A stretch of DNA of 64,000 nucleotides from Labrys sedimenti (GCF_034424805.1 NZ_JAXOUF010000020.1:33903-97902), one strand, 5' to 3'; shown: positions 50,404 through 60,086, counted from the stretch's first letter. The notes: generated by a model not told the origin, from the sequence alone. A program made the numbers and translations.

Positions 50404-51657
50404 ATGAACCCCGATTCGCGCCGCCTTCGCTTCGTCTATTTCCTGATCGCCGGATCGGGCCTCGTCAGTGTGGCCCGCGCGATGAGCCTGTCCTTCCTCG
50501 CGGTGAAACTGCAGAAATCCTTCGGGCTGGGACCTGCTGCCATTGGTATCCTGCTCGGTACCGGACCGCTTCTGGGTGCCATCGCGGCTCCCTTCGCCGG
50601 CTCGCTGTCGGACAGGGTCGGCCGGGTGCTCATGCTGGTGTTGATGCTGTCGCTGACGGCCCTGGCCCTGATCGGCATGGGATTTGCGCAATCGGTCACG
50701 GCCTTCTGCGCGGCCCAGATCGTCGCGGCTGTATCGATCGCCGTCTACGAGCCGATATCGCGTGCCTTGATGAGCGATATCTGCCCTCCCGAGCGACGCC
50801 TGAAATATTTCTCCTGGCGCTACATGGTTGCGAATGCAGGATGGGCCGTCGGGCCCCTGATCGGTGTGGCCGCCGGGACAGCGCTCAGCGCGATGTTCAT
50901 CGTGGCCGGATGCATCTACGCTGTCTTCGCCATCGCGCTGCATCTGCTCGGCACACCCGAAACCGTCGATGCCGAAAGGAGCGAAAGCCATCGGCAACCT
51001 TCCGTCATCGAGAGCATTCGCTCGGCCGCGCGGGATCCACGGCTCGCCTTCTTCGTTGGCGGCGGCACTCTCCTGCTCGCCGTTTACGGCCAGTGGTCGG
51101 CCACCCTTGCTCCCTATCTCGGCGCCACGATGGAAGGCGGCGTCGACATCTTCGCCTATCTCCTCTCCATCAACGGGCTGGTGGTGCTTGTCGGCAATCT
51201 GTTCGCGCGCCGCCTGATCGAAAAGGTCGGCGCCCTGCATGCCATGGTGATGGGCTGCGTGCTCATTCTCGCCAGCGAGCTCGGCTTCCTGGCCTCAACC
51301 GGTTTCACCGGCTTCGCCCTCTTCATGGTGCTGTTCACCATCGGCGAGATCCTGGTGGTGCCCTCCGAATATCTGCTGGTCGACGGCATCTGCAATGCCC
51401 GCAACCGGGGCAGCTATTTCGGCGCCCACTCCTTCTCGACCATCGGCAATTTCTTCGGCCCCGCCATCGGTGGCCTGATGCTCGGCGCCTTCGGGGGCAC
51501 CGGCATGTTCCTCACCTTCGCCGCCTTTGCCGCGGCCAGCGCCGTGATGTTCACCATCGGCACGCGCATGCCGCCGCCCCGCCCACGCACCCAGGGCGCC
51601 CCGGCGGCCACCGTCATCGAGATTTCAGGCCTCAGCTCGCGCCTGCGCCATGCCTGA
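50404..51657 (+). CDS. MFS transporter
   Basis: A 417-residue major-facilitator protein with about 12 transmembrane segments, from ATG at 50404. The loop 2-3 motif GSLSDRVGRVLML is the MFS motif A. It resembles MdtG/YdeE-type drug or solute exporters. The substrate is unknown. Confidence 0.88.
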   Translation: MNPDSRRLRFVYFLIAGSGLVSVARAMSLSFLAVKLQKSFGLGPAAIGILLGTGPLLGAIAAPFAGSLSDRVGRVLMLVLMLSLTALALIGMGFAQSVTAFCAAQIVAAVSIAVYEPISRALMSDICPPERRLKYFSWRYMVANAGWAVGPLIGVAAGTALSAMFIVAGCIYAVFAIALHLLGTPETVDAERSESHRQPSVIESIRSAARDPRLAFFVGGGTLLLAVYGQWSATLAPYLGATMEGGVDIFAYLLSINGLVVLVGNLFARRLIEKVGALHAMVMGCVLILASELGFLASTGFTGFALFMVLFTIGEILVVPSEYLLVDGICNARNRGSYFGAHSFSTIGNFFGPAIGGLMLGAFGGTGMFLTFAAFAAASAVMFTIGTRMPPPRPRTQGAPAATVIEISGLSSRLRHA

Positions 51658-51702
51658 TGCTTGCGGACAGCGCACACCATAATTCCGACCAAGCCGAATA
51701 AA

Positions 51703-51870
51703 GCACGACAATCCCTCCCCGGTTTCGGGGAGGGTGGCCCGGCAAAGTCGGGTCGGGTGGGGGAGAGTGATGATTCTCGGGCCAAAATTGGCATCGTCGC
51801 GCCACACTCCCCCTCCCGTCATTTCTACGAAATGACACCTTCCCCGAAGTCGGGGAAGGATGATCCGCGC
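51703..51870. repeat. 168-bp fold-back repeat (copy 1)
   Basis: Starts GCACGACAATCCCTCCCC and ends GGGGAAGGATGATCCGCGC. It contains the hairpins CCCTCCCCGG-TTTC-GGGGAGGG and CTTCCCCGA-AGT-CGGGGAAG, with further complementarity (GGTGGGGGAGAGTG against CACTCCCCCTC) that folds the whole unit back on itself. A second copy is at 55852-56018. It separates two convergent genes (MFS and dapF) and may terminate both. Confidence 0.88.
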
Positions 51871-51909
51871 CTCATCCTGGGAGAAAGAACAAGCGCGGCC
51901 AGCTCTCTC

Positions 51910-52785
51910 TCAGGCATAGCCGAGGCAGCATATGGCCACCGGCCCGGTCATGATCGCGTAGCCCTCCGGCAGCAATTCGATGGAGAGGGTTCCGCCCGGC
52001 AAGTGTATGGCAACGTGGTCGCCATCGATGAGACCACGCAGGCGGGCGGCATAGGCGGCGACGCAGGCACCGGTACCGCAGGCTTTTGTCAGGATCCCCG
52101 GCCGCTCCCAGACCTTGAGGCGCAGCGTGGTACGATCGACGATCTCTGCCATGCCGACATTGACGCCTTCCGGGAACAGCGGATCGTTCTGGATAGCCGG
52201 CGCCACGGCCCGGGCATCGACGGCATCGAGGTCCTCGACGAAGAACACCGCATGCGGATTGCCGATATTCAGGGCAAGGCCATCGCGAAGCGGGCCGCTG
52301 GTGAGCGGCAGGCGGGTGGTGTCGGCCTGGCGGGCGAGCGGAATCTGTTCCCACCCCATCACGATCGGCCCGAGCGTCACCGCCACGGCCATGGGGCCAG
52401 CCCGGCGACAAGCCAGCAGGCCCCCGCCCGTCTCCAGCACCAGTTCGTCCCTCCCGCTTTCTTCCAGCAGGATATGGGCGACGCAGCGCGTTGCGTTGCC
52501 ACAGGCCCCGGCCTCACACCCGTCTATGTTGAAGATGCGCATGCGGGCATAGCTCCCGCCCGCCGCGCCGGCCGACGTCGGCGCCTCGATGGTGAGCACC
52601 TGCTCGGCCCCCACCCCGGCCTCGACATCGCAGAGCCGCACGATATCCGCCACCGGCAGGGCGCGCGGATGCAGGCGCTGGTCGAAGATGACGAAATGAT
52701 TCCTCAGGCCGTGCATCTTGACGAAGGGCTTCAGCCCTTCGAGGCCGGGCGGCACCGCTTGGGCGAGATAGTCTGGCAACAGCAT
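51910..52785 (-). CDS. dapF: DapF-family epimerase
   Basis: A 291-residue diaminopimelate-epimerase-fold protein. One catalytic Cys is in NIDGCEAGACGNATRCVA (the CGNATRC form is usual in alphaproteobacteria) and the second in ERPGILTKACGTGACVAA. The KMHGLRNHFVIFD opening is also typical. It is normally the lysine/peptidoglycan enzyme converting LL- to meso-diaminopimelate. Here it is divergent from an amino-acid-type ABC transporter and a DadA-like oxidase, so a catabolic epimerase is an alternative. No other dap gene is near. Confidence 0.85.
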   Translation of the reverse strand: MLLPDYLAQAVPPGLEGLKPFVKMHGLRNHFVIFDQRLHPRALPVADIVRLCDVEAGVGAEQVLTIEAPTSAGAAGGSYARMRIFNIDGCEAGACGNATRCVAHILLEESGRDELVLETGGGLLACRRAGPMAVAVTLGPIVMGWEQIPLARQADTTRLPLTSGPLRDGLALNIGNPHAVFFVEDLDAVDARAVAPAIQNDPLFPEGVNVGMAEIVDRTTLRLKVWERPGILTKACGTGACVAAYAARLRGLIDGDHVAIHLPGGTLSIELLPEGYAIMTGPVAICCLGYA

Positions 52786-52912
52786 CGGAGCGGGGCCTCA
52801 TGGCACGGGTGGTAACCACAGCCGGATTTGTATTGTCCGGCAATTGACACATGCCTAGAGAAGATCCACCCTGAACGAAACAAATATTACTTCCAGGGAA
52901 CAGCGTGGGGAC

Positions 52913-53797
52913 ATGATGGCAGGCCAGCAGCTTTCTGCGCGCGACCGGCTGCGCCCCTGGTACCTGCTCTCCCCGACCCTGATCGTCCTCACCGTGCTGA
53001 TGGTGGTGCCCATCGTCATCATGACGGTGTTCAGCTTCTATGAATTCGTCACCGCCGGGGTGGAGAAGCAGGTCTTCACCACCGCGAACTGGCACGAATT
53101 CTTCACCGACAGCTTCTACCACCTCTTTCTGTGGAAGACGGTGAAGGTGGCGGCCATCACCGCCATCCTCTGCGCGCTGCTCGGCTATCCGCCGGCCTAT
53201 TTCATTGCGATGACGCGCACGCGGCACAAATGGCTGCTGCTGCTGCTCCTGATCGTGCCGTTCTGGATCAGCTTCACCATCCGCACCTTCTCCTGGATCC
53301 ACATCTTGGGCGAGCAGGGCATCATCAATGTGGTGCTGATGAAAATCGGCCTGATCTCAGAGCCGCTGCGCATGCTCTACACCCAGGGCTCGGTGATCAT
53401 GGGCATGATCCATTTCCTGCTGCCCTATATGATCCTGAACATCTATGTCAGCCTCGAGGGCATCGACCGCAACTTGATCTCGGCAGCGCGCACGCTCGGC
53501 TGCACCCAGGGCCAGGCCTTCCGCGAAGTCGTGCTGCCGCTGTCCCTGCCGGGCCTGATGGCGGGCTTGCTGCTCTGCTTCGTGTTGGCGGCGGGCAGCT
53601 ACGTCACCCCGCAGGTGCTGGGCTCTACCCGCGACGCTTTGTTCGGCAATCTGATCTACGACACCATCATGACGCAGCTGAACTGGCCGCTGGGCTCGAC
53701 GCTCTCCATCGTGCTGCTGGTGCTGCTCGGCATCGTGGCGGCGATCTACAGTCGCTATATGGGCCTGTCGCGCATCTTCAAGGGGTTGAGCCAATGA
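52913..53797 (+). CDS. ABC transporter permease (PotB/PotH-like)
   Basis: A 294-residue inner-membrane permease with about six transmembrane helices and the EAA loop (AARTLGCTQGQAFREVVLPLSLPG). The opening RDRLRPWYLLSPTLIVLTVLMVVPIVIM is typical of polyamine/opine-class transporters. ATG at 52913 (or 52916). The stop overlaps the next start by 4 bases (ATGA). Confidence 0.92.
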   Translation: MMAGQQLSARDRLRPWYLLSPTLIVLTVLMVVPIVIMTVFSFYEFVTAGVEKQVFTTANWHEFFTDSFYHLFLWKTVKVAAITAILCALLGYPPAYFIAMTRTRHKWLLLLLLIVPFWISFTIRTFSWIHILGEQGIINVVLMKIGLISEPLRMLYTQGSVIMGMIHFLLPYMILNIYVSLEGIDRNLISAARTLGCTQGQAFREVVLPLSLPGLMAGLLLCFVLAAGSYVTPQVLGSTRDALFGNLIYDTIMTQLNWPLGSTLSIVLLVLLGIVAAIYSRYMGLSRIFKGLSQ

Positions 53798-54606
53798 GCG
53801 ACCTGCCCGGTATGGAGAGAGACTGGTCCTGGCAGGCCGTGAAGGTCTTCACCATCCTCGTCTACATCTTCATGTTCGCCCCGATCCTGGTGGTGGTGAT
53901 CCTCTCCTTCAACGATTCGCAATTCGGCGGCTTCCCGATGACCGGCTTCAGCCTGCGTTGGTACAGCAAGCTGATGGAGAACGAGGCGGTGATCCGCGCC
54001 TTCAAGACCTCGCTCTGGGTCGCCCTGATCACCGCGGTGGTCTGCACGGTGCTGGGCATCATGGGGGCGATGGCGCTGGTGCGCTACGATTTCCCGGGCA
54101 AGCAGTTCATCAACACGCTGCTGATCGCCCCTGCCCTGGTGCCGGAAACGGTGCTCGGCGTCGGCCTGCTGCTCCTGATGCGCTGGGCCCAGCAGCCGCG
54201 CACGCTGGTGCTGCTGGTGCTCGGCCACATCATGCTGGCGCTGCCCTATGTCATCCTGGTGGTGCAGTCGCGGCTGGTGGGCATCCGCAAGGTCTATGAG
54301 GAAGCGGCCCTGTCGCTCGGCGCCAACCGCTTCCACACCTTCCGCGAGATCACCTTGCCGCTGTTGATGCCGGCCGTCATCGCCAGCCTGCTGCTCGTCT
54401 TCACCATATCCTTCGACAACGTCACCGCCAGCCTGTTCTGGCGCCCCTCGGGCGTCGAGACCATGCCGACGCAGATCCTGTCGATGCTGAAAGTGTCCAT
54501 CAGCCCGGAGATCAACGCCCTCGGCGCCTTGATGATCCTGCTGACCGTGGGCGTGCCGCTGATCGGCGGCGGCCTTGCCCGCTATCTCGCCCGCGGCATT
54601 CGCTAG
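53794..54606 (+). CDS. ABC transporter permease (PotC/PotI-like)
   Basis: A 270-residue second permease, coupled to the first by ATGA overlap. Six transmembrane helices, FNDSQFGGFPMTGFSLRWY (a PotC-type segment) and an EAA loop (EAALSLGANRFHTFREITLPLLMP). Together with the previous gene it forms a heterodimeric channel. Confidence 0.93.
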   Translation: MSDLPGMERDWSWQAVKVFTILVYIFMFAPILVVVILSFNDSQFGGFPMTGFSLRWYSKLMENEAVIRAFKTSLWVALITAVVCTVLGIMGAMALVRYDFPGKQFINTLLIAPALVPETVLGVGLLLLMRWAQQPRTLVLLVLGHIMLALPYVILVVQSRLVGIRKVYEEAALSLGANRFHTFREITLPLLMPAVIASLLLVFTISFDNVTASLFWRPSGVETMPTQILSMLKVSISPEINALGALMILLTVGVPLIGGGLARYLARGIR

Positions 54607-54643
54607 GGCCAGTCATTAAACCACCAGGAGGGGAACCAGACCA

Positions 54644-55786
54644 ATGAAAATGTCGCAGACCAGGCGCCTGGAGCGCCTCAAGGAGCGCTATCTCAATGGC
54701 GGCATGAGCCGCCGCACCTTCCTCGGCCTCACCGCGGCAGCGGCGGCCGGGGCCGGCATCAATCTGAAATGGGGCGGCTCGGCCCTCGCCGCCGCCAAGG
54801 AGGTGCGCTTCGACGGCTGGGGCGGCAGCGTGCAGGAGGCGATGGATAAATACGCCTTCAAGCCCTACACGGCCAAAACCGGCAACAATGTGGTGCAGGG
54901 CACCTTCGGCGACGAGAACGAGATCATCACCAAGGTCAAGACCGCCTCGCCCGGCGAGTTCCAGGTGATCCATTCCTCCGGCGTCGAATATTACAAGCGC
55001 TATGTCGATGCCGGGCTGACCACCAAGCTCAACGACGCCAACATCCCCAACATGGCCAACATCATGCAGGTGATGTTCGAGCCGTTCCGCAAGATCTCGC
55101 CGGACCTGTCCTGCGTGCCCTATGACTACGGCACCACCGGCATCGCCTACAACACCAAGGTCATCTCCGAGGCCGAGGCCAAGGAGAAGGGCGTCAATCT
55201 GCTGTTCGATCCCAAATACAAGGACAAGATCGGCGGCTATGGCAACATGATCACCCGCGTCTGGTACGCGGCGCTTGCCCTGGGGCAGGACCCCAATGCC
55301 ATCAAGGACATCGATGCCGTCTGGGACAAGGTCCGCGAGCAGCGCGACCTCGCCAAGAAATACTGGTCGTCGGGCGCCGAGTTGATGGACCTGCTCTCCA
55401 AGGGCGAGGTGGTGGTGACCGATGCCTGGTCGGGACGCGTCGCTGCCCTGCAAGCCCAGGGCGCACCGATCGGCTATCTCGATCCGCCCGGCTCCTATGC
55501 CTGGATGGAAGACCTGCTGGTGCTCAAGGGCGCCCCGATGGCCGAATGCGAGGAACTGCTCAACTTCATGCTGCAGCCCGAAGTGATGATCGCGGTGGCG
55601 GAGGGGCAGAGCTACCCGCCGGCGCTCGATCCCACCAAGGTGAAGCTGACGGACAAGGTCAAGGCGCTGCCGGCCTTCGACCCCACCGGCAAGATGGCTT
55701 CGCTGACCTTCGCCGACGCCGCCTATTGGGACAAGCACACGGACGAGTGGACCAAGACCTGGGATCGCATCGCCAAGGGTGCGTAA
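54644..55786 (+). CDS. Tat-exported extracellular solute-binding protein (PotD-like)
   Basis: A 380-residue binding protein. A twin-arginine signal (MSRRTFLGLTAAAAAGAG) is followed by VRFDGWGGSVQEAMDKYAFKPYTAKTGNNVVQG, typical of spermidine/putrescine-class (SBP family 1) proteins, with TTGIAYNTKVISE and SKGEVVVTDAWSGR. It binds the substrate in the periplasm; the ligand may be a polyamine, opine or amino-acid derivative. It is followed by a 350-base gap that contains a repeat. Confidence 0.92.
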   Translation: MKMSQTRRLERLKERYLNGGMSRRTFLGLTAAAAAGAGINLKWGGSALAAAKEVRFDGWGGSVQEAMDKYAFKPYTAKTGNNVVQGTFGDENEIITKVKTASPGEFQVIHSSGVEYYKRYVDAGLTTKLNDANIPNMANIMQVMFEPFRKISPDLSCVPYDYGTTGIAYNTKVISEAEAKEKGVNLLFDPKYKDKIGGYGNMITRVWYAALALGQDPNAIKDIDAVWDKVREQRDLAKKYWSSGAELMDLLSKGEVVVTDAWSGRVAALQAQGAPIGYLDPPGSYAWMEDLLVLKGAPMAECEELLNFMLQPEVMIAVAEGQSYPPALDPTKVKLTDKVKALPAFDPTGKMASLTFADAAYWDKHTDEWTKTWDRIAKGA

Positions 55787-56136
55787 TTTGGGAGAAAGTC
55801 CTTCCAGCTTCATAGCTGGTGGATCTGCACGGCTCGGCCAGAACGGTTGAAGCGCGACAATCCCTCCCCGACTTCGGGGAGGGTGGGCCGGCGAAGGCCG
55901 GCTCGGGTGGGGGAGAGTGGTACGACCGAGCTTTTTTCTGATCGCTCCTGCCACGCTCCCCCTTCCGCCGGTGCTGCACACCGGCACCTTCCCCGAAGTC
56001 GGGGAAGGATTCCCGCGCTTTATCATCGGACTACCCGTGTGTGGATCGGCCGGCCATGGAACGGAAAGATCAAACCCATCTGAATGGACCAGGGGAAAAG
56101 CATCCATATCGCCCCTGTCGAACGAGAGCGTGACTG
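55787..56136. other. 350-base gap inside the ABC operon holding the fold-back repeat
   Basis: This gap separates the binding-protein gene from the ATPase gene of the same transporter. Half of it is the 167-bp repeat copy 2 (55852-56018). The remainder contains no gene; the ATPase ribosome-binding site lies just before 56137. Confidence 0.7.
55852..56018. repeat. 167-bp fold-back repeat (copy 2)
   Basis: Starts GCGCGACAATCCCTCCCC and ends GGGGAAGGATTCCCGCGC. It keeps the same terminal hairpins as copy 1 at 51703-51870 with a diverged centre. It lies within an ABC transporter operon, where such a structure can protect or terminate the upstream part of the message. Confidence 0.88.
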
Positions 56137-57225
56137 ATGACCAAGCCGACGGCCGTGGAACTCACCAATGTTAATCTGGCCTATGGCGATTTCGTTGCCG
56201 TCAAGGACGTCAACCTCACCATTCGCAAGGGTGACTTCGTCACTTTGCTTGGCCCCTCGGGCTGCGGCAAGACCACGATCCTGCGCTCGATCGCCGGCCT
56301 GGTGCAGCCGACGGCCGGCGAGATCGTGGTGGCGGGCAAGCGCATCGACAATGTACCGATCCACAAGCGCAATATCGGCCTGGTCTTCCAGAACTACGCC
56401 CTGTTCCCGCACAAAAGCGTGTACGACAATATCGCCTTCGGCCTGAAATATCGCGGCGCCGACAAGGCCACCATCGCCGCCAAGGTCAAGCGCGCCCTCG
56501 ACATGGTCCGCCTGCCCGGCGTCGAGCGCAAGCTGCCCTCCGAACTCTCCGGCGGCCAGCAGCAGCGCATCGCGCTCGCCCGCGCCATCGTGATCGAGCC
56601 GGACGTGCTGCTGCTCGACGAACCGCTCTCGGCCCTCGACGCGCATCTGCGCGAGGAAATGCGCACCGAGCTCAAGATCATCCAGCGCGAGATCGGCATC
56701 ACCTCAATCTTCGTCACCCACGACCAGGAAGAAGCCTTGGCCATGTCCGACCACATCGTGGTGATGAACAAGGGCGTGGTCGAGCAGCAGGGCACGCCCG
56801 AGCAGGTCTACAAGCTTCCCGATACCCGCTTTGTCGCCAGCTTCCTCGGCCAGTCGAACCTGGTCGAGGGCAAGATCATGGACGTATCCGAGGGGCGTCT
56901 TGCCCTGCATCTCGACAATGGCGTGCAACTGGTCGCCATCGCGCCGGCGAGCGCCCGCGCCGGCACTCGGGCGACGGGCGTGGTGCGTGCCCAGCGCATC
57001 CGGCTCGGCCCGCCGGGCGGCCATCCCGGTGAGCTGCGCGCCACCATCGTCGCCGCTTCCTATCTCGGCGGCACCGCCGCCTATGTCCTCGACCTCGACG
57101 GCCTGAGGCTGCAGGCCAACGCCACCATCGAGGACAGGGTCTGGCATGACGGCGAGGCCGTCGCGGTGGACATCGCGCCCCAGGACATCTTGCTGCTGGA
57201 CGAGAACGGGCGCAGGCTCGGCTGA
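56137..57225 (+). CDS. ABC transporter ATP-binding protein (PotA-like)
   Basis: A 362-residue ATPase: Walker A GPSGCGKTT, Q-loop VFQNYALFPH, signature LSGGQQQR, Walker B LLLDEPLSALD and H-loop FVTHDQEEAL. A C-terminal TOBE domain (about 240-355) follows, the usual form for polyamine/opine importers. It energises the permeases at 52913-54606. Confidence 0.95.
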   Translation: MTKPTAVELTNVNLAYGDFVAVKDVNLTIRKGDFVTLLGPSGCGKTTILRSIAGLVQPTAGEIVVAGKRIDNVPIHKRNIGLVFQNYALFPHKSVYDNIAFGLKYRGADKATIAAKVKRALDMVRLPGVERKLPSELSGGQQQRIALARAIVIEPDVLLLDEPLSALDAHLREEMRTELKIIQREIGITSIFVTHDQEEALAMSDHIVVMNKGVVEQQGTPEQVYKLPDTRFVASFLGQSNLVEGKIMDVSEGRLALHLDNGVQLVAIAPASARAGTRATGVVRAQRIRLGPPGGHPGELRATIVAASYLGGTAAYVLDLDGLRLQANATIEDRVWHDGEAVAVDIAPQDILLLDENGRRLG

Positions 57226-57292
57226 CGGCAGGCCGCTCCAACCGAACCGCATTCGATACCGAACTTCTTTTCAGCACCAATGGGGTTTTTCC

Positions 57293-58537
57293 ATGCGTTA
57301 CGACGTCGTGGTACTCGGCGCCGGCATCGTCGGCACCTCGATCGCCGCACATCTGCAGCAGCGCGGCCGCTCCGTCGCCCTGGTCGACCGGCGCGGCCCG
57401 GGCGAGGAAACCTCCTACGGCAATAGCGGCGTGGTCGAGCGCTCCGCCTTGCTTCCCGTTGCCTTCCCGCGCAGCCTGTCCGCCCTCGCAGACGTCGTGC
57501 TCAAGCGCTATCCCGGTGCCAACTATCATTGGTCGGCCCTGCCGGCCCTGGCCCCCTGGCTGCTCGCCTATTGGCGCAACTCCGCCCCCGACAGGCTTCT
57601 CGCCACCGCCCGGATGATGCAGCCCTTGCTCAGCGCCACCGTGGACGAGCATCGCTCTTTGGCGGCCAAGGCCGGTGCCGACTCCCTGTTCCGCGACACC
57701 GGCTGGCTCAAGGTCTATCGCAGCGAGGCGGCGTTCGAAGCCGAAAAGCGGGAATTCCCCCTCGCCGCGGAGTTCGGCTATCGCGTGAAAGCGCTGACGC
57801 GCGATGAAGCCTTGGCGCTCGAACCCAATCTTCGGCCCGATTTCACCGCGGCCGTGCATTGGCAGGATCCGCATAGCGTCTCCGATCCCGGCAGCGTCAC
57901 CAAGGCCTATGCCGGCTATTTCGAGACGATCGGCGGGCGGGTCCTGACCGGGGACGCACGCAGCCTGCGCCCGGGGTCCTCCGGCTGGAGCGTCACGACA
58001 GGAGACGGTCCGATCGAGGCGCGCCAGGCCGTCGTGGCGCTCGGCCCCTGGTCGATGGACCTGCTTTCCCCGCTCGGCTACCGCTTCCCGCTCGCGGTGA
58101 AGCGCGGCTATCACATGCATTACCGCGCCGAGGGCAATGCCGGCCTCAGCCGCCCCGTGCTGGACGAACAGGGCGGCTTCGTCATCACGCCGATGGTCGG
58201 CGGCATCCGCCTGACAACCGGCGCCGAATTCGCCCGGCGCGACGCTCCGAGGACACCCGTGCAAGTCGAGCGCACGGAAAAGCTCGCCCGCAAGCTCTTC
58301 CCGCTCGGCGAGCGCGCCGAGGCCGAACCTTGGATGGGATCGAGGCCGATCTTCCCCGATTCGCGCCCGATCATCGGCAAGGCGCCACGCCATGATAGCC
58401 TCTGGCTAGCCTTCGGCCACCAGCATCTCGGCTTCACCCTGGGGCCCGCCACGGGCCGGTTGCTGGCCGAGATGATAACAGGCCAAAAGCCCTTCATCGA
58501 TCCATCCGCCTATGGGGCGGAACGCTTCGGCACCTGA
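57293..58537 (+). CDS. D-amino-acid dehydrogenase-like FAD oxidoreductase
   Basis: A 414-residue DadA-type flavoprotein from ATG at 57293. The FAD-binding motif is VVVLGAGIVGTSIAAHLQQRG, followed by ETSYGNSGVVE (typical of DadA), a GYHMHYRAEG segment and the C-terminal GHQHLGFTLGPATGRLLAEM. It would oxidise an amino acid or related amine, possibly the compound imported by the upstream ABC transporter. No signal peptide. Confidence 0.87.
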   Translation: MRYDVVVLGAGIVGTSIAAHLQQRGRSVALVDRRGPGEETSYGNSGVVERSALLPVAFPRSLSALADVVLKRYPGANYHWSALPALAPWLLAYWRNSAPDRLLATARMMQPLLSATVDEHRSLAAKAGADSLFRDTGWLKVYRSEAAFEAEKREFPLAAEFGYRVKALTRDEALALEPNLRPDFTAAVHWQDPHSVSDPGSVTKAYAGYFETIGGRVLTGDARSLRPGSSGWSVTTGDGPIEARQAVVALGPWSMDLLSPLGYRFPLAVKRGYHMHYRAEGNAGLSRPVLDEQGGFVITPMVGGIRLTTGAEFARRDAPRTPVQVERTEKLARKLFPLGERAEAEPWMGSRPIFPDSRPIIGKAPRHDSLWLAFGHQHLGFTLGPATGRLLAEMITGQKPFIDPSAYGAERFGT

Positions 58538-58660
58538 ACGAAACGGGCCGTCCTTTCACCCGAAAAGACGCCCCCCTGCACCGAAAGGACACAGGCATTT
58601 TCCTTTGCAGCGCCGCGATTTGGTGCTTAGACGGGGCGTAACGAGATTGCGGAGCCGCCG

Positions 58661-59986
58661 ATGAACCCCTCCTTTGCCGCTGATCTGATGGAACGCGCCC
58701 GTGACAAGGGCCCTGTTACCATCGGCCTGGTCGGGGCCGGCCAGATGGGCACCGACCTCATCGTGCAGATCGCGCTGATGCAGGGCATCCGTATCGGTGC
58801 GGTCGCGGTGCGCTCACGCCCGCAGAATGCCATAGCGGCTGCCCTGAGCGCCGGCCATCGGCTCGACGAGCTCGTCGAGGTCGCCAATGCCTCGGCAATC
58901 GACCGGGCCATCGAAACCGGGCGCATCGCCATCACCACCGACCTGGAGGCGCTGGCCGCCGCCGGGCGCATCGAAGTGATCATCGACGCCACCGGCCATC
59001 CCGAATCCGGGGCCATCGTGGCGGAGGCCGCCATCCGGCACGGCAAGCACATCGTCATGCTCAATGTCGAGGCCGACATCACCATCGGCCGCCATTTCAA
59101 GGCCGAGGCGGAGAAGGCCGGCGTGATCTATACCGGTGCCGCAGGGGACGAACCTGCCGCCGCGCTCGAACTGGTCTGTTTCGCCCGCACCCTCGGCATG
59201 ACGGTCGTCGCCGCCGGCAAGGGCAAGAACAACGCCCTGAATTTCGATGCGGTGCCCGACGACTATGTCGCCGAGGCGACGGCGCGCGACATGAACCCGC
59301 GCGTGCTGGTGGAATTCGTCGACGGCTCCAAGACCATGGTGGAGATGGTGGCCCTCGCCAATGCCACCGGCCTCGAGCCGGACAAGCCCGGCCTGCATGG
59401 GCCGCGCGCCAGCAAGGAAGAACTCGCCGAGGTGCTGATCCCGGTGAGCCATGGCGGCGTGCTCTCCAAGCGCGGCTGCGTCGACTACACTATCGGCAAG
59501 GGCGTGGCGCCGGGCGTGTTCTGCGTGGTCGAGCCCAACCATCCGCGCGTGCTCGAACGCATGACCGACCTGCATGTCGGCAAGGGCCCGTTCTTCACCC
59601 TGCATCGCCCCTACCATCTCACCAGCCTGGAGACGCCGCTCACCGCCGCCCGCGCCGTGCTCTACGGCACCGCCGACCTGCAGCCGCTCGACCATCCCGT
59701 GGCCGAGACCGCGGCAGTGGCCAAGCGGGACCTCGCCCCCGGCACCGTACTCGGGCGCATCGGCGAATATGATTATCGCGGCTGGTCGATGCGCTGGGCC
59801 GATGCCAGGCGGGAGCGGCTGCTGCCGCTGGGCCTGGCCGAGCGTGCCCGCGTCACCAAGCCGATCCGCAAGGGCGAACTGCTCAGCCATGACAATTGCG
59901 TCGTCGACGACAGCCTCACCATCGTGCGCCTGCGCCGCCAGCTCGACCTCGCCGACCAGCGCTTCCTGAAGGCGGATGCAGCGTAA
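58661..59986 (+). CDS. NAD(P)-binding oxidoreductase with SAF domain
   Basis: A 441-residue protein. Residues about 17-160 are a Rossmann domain related to homoserine dehydrogenase (VTIGLVGAGQMGTDLIVQIAL, EVIIDATGHPESGAIVAEAAIRHGKHIVMLNVE). A middle catalytic-like region follows (YTGAAGDEPAAALELVCFARTLG, VAAGKGKNNALNF), then a C-terminal SAF domain (AAVAKRDLAPGTVLGRIGEYDY). Such proteins appear in catabolic operons; the substrate is not known. Confidence 0.8.
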   Translation: MNPSFAADLMERARDKGPVTIGLVGAGQMGTDLIVQIALMQGIRIGAVAVRSRPQNAIAAALSAGHRLDELVEVANASAIDRAIETGRIAITTDLEALAAAGRIEVIIDATGHPESGAIVAEAAIRHGKHIVMLNVEADITIGRHFKAEAEKAGVIYTGAAGDEPAAALELVCFARTLGMTVVAAGKGKNNALNFDAVPDDYVAEATARDMNPRVLVEFVDGSKTMVEMVALANATGLEPDKPGLHGPRASKEELAEVLIPVSHGGVLSKRGCVDYTIGKGVAPGVFCVVEPNHPRVLERMTDLHVGKGPFFTLHRPYHLTSLETPLTAARAVLYGTADLQPLDHPVAETAAVAKRDLAPGTVLGRIGEYDYRGWSMRWADARRERLLPLGLAERARVTKPIRKGELLSHDNCVVDDSLTIVRLRRQLDLADQRFLKADAA

Positions 59987-59990
59987 ATGG

Positions 59991-60077
59991 GTGTGCCGGT
60001 CTTCAGACCGGCATTTGCATATCCATGACGCGCGATCGGCACTGATTGGGCTATTGCCGGTCTGAAGACCGGCACAC
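59991..60077. repeat. REP-like inverted palindrome pair (copy B)
   Basis: The same GTGTG-GCCGGTCTTCAGACCGGC-type unit as at 30507-30578, in an inverted pair (59991-60014 and 60054-60077) separated by a different 39-base spacer. It lies between the SAF gene stop and the YdcF-like start, so it can form a hairpin in the message leader. Confidence 0.88.
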
Positions 60078-60086
60078 CGAGTTTTC

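Noticed and set aside
51910..52785. DapF with corrupted catalytic motif (CGNATRC for CGNGxRC)
   Set aside because: As I recall, CGNATRC is the normal alphaproteobacterial form and both catalytic cysteines are present.
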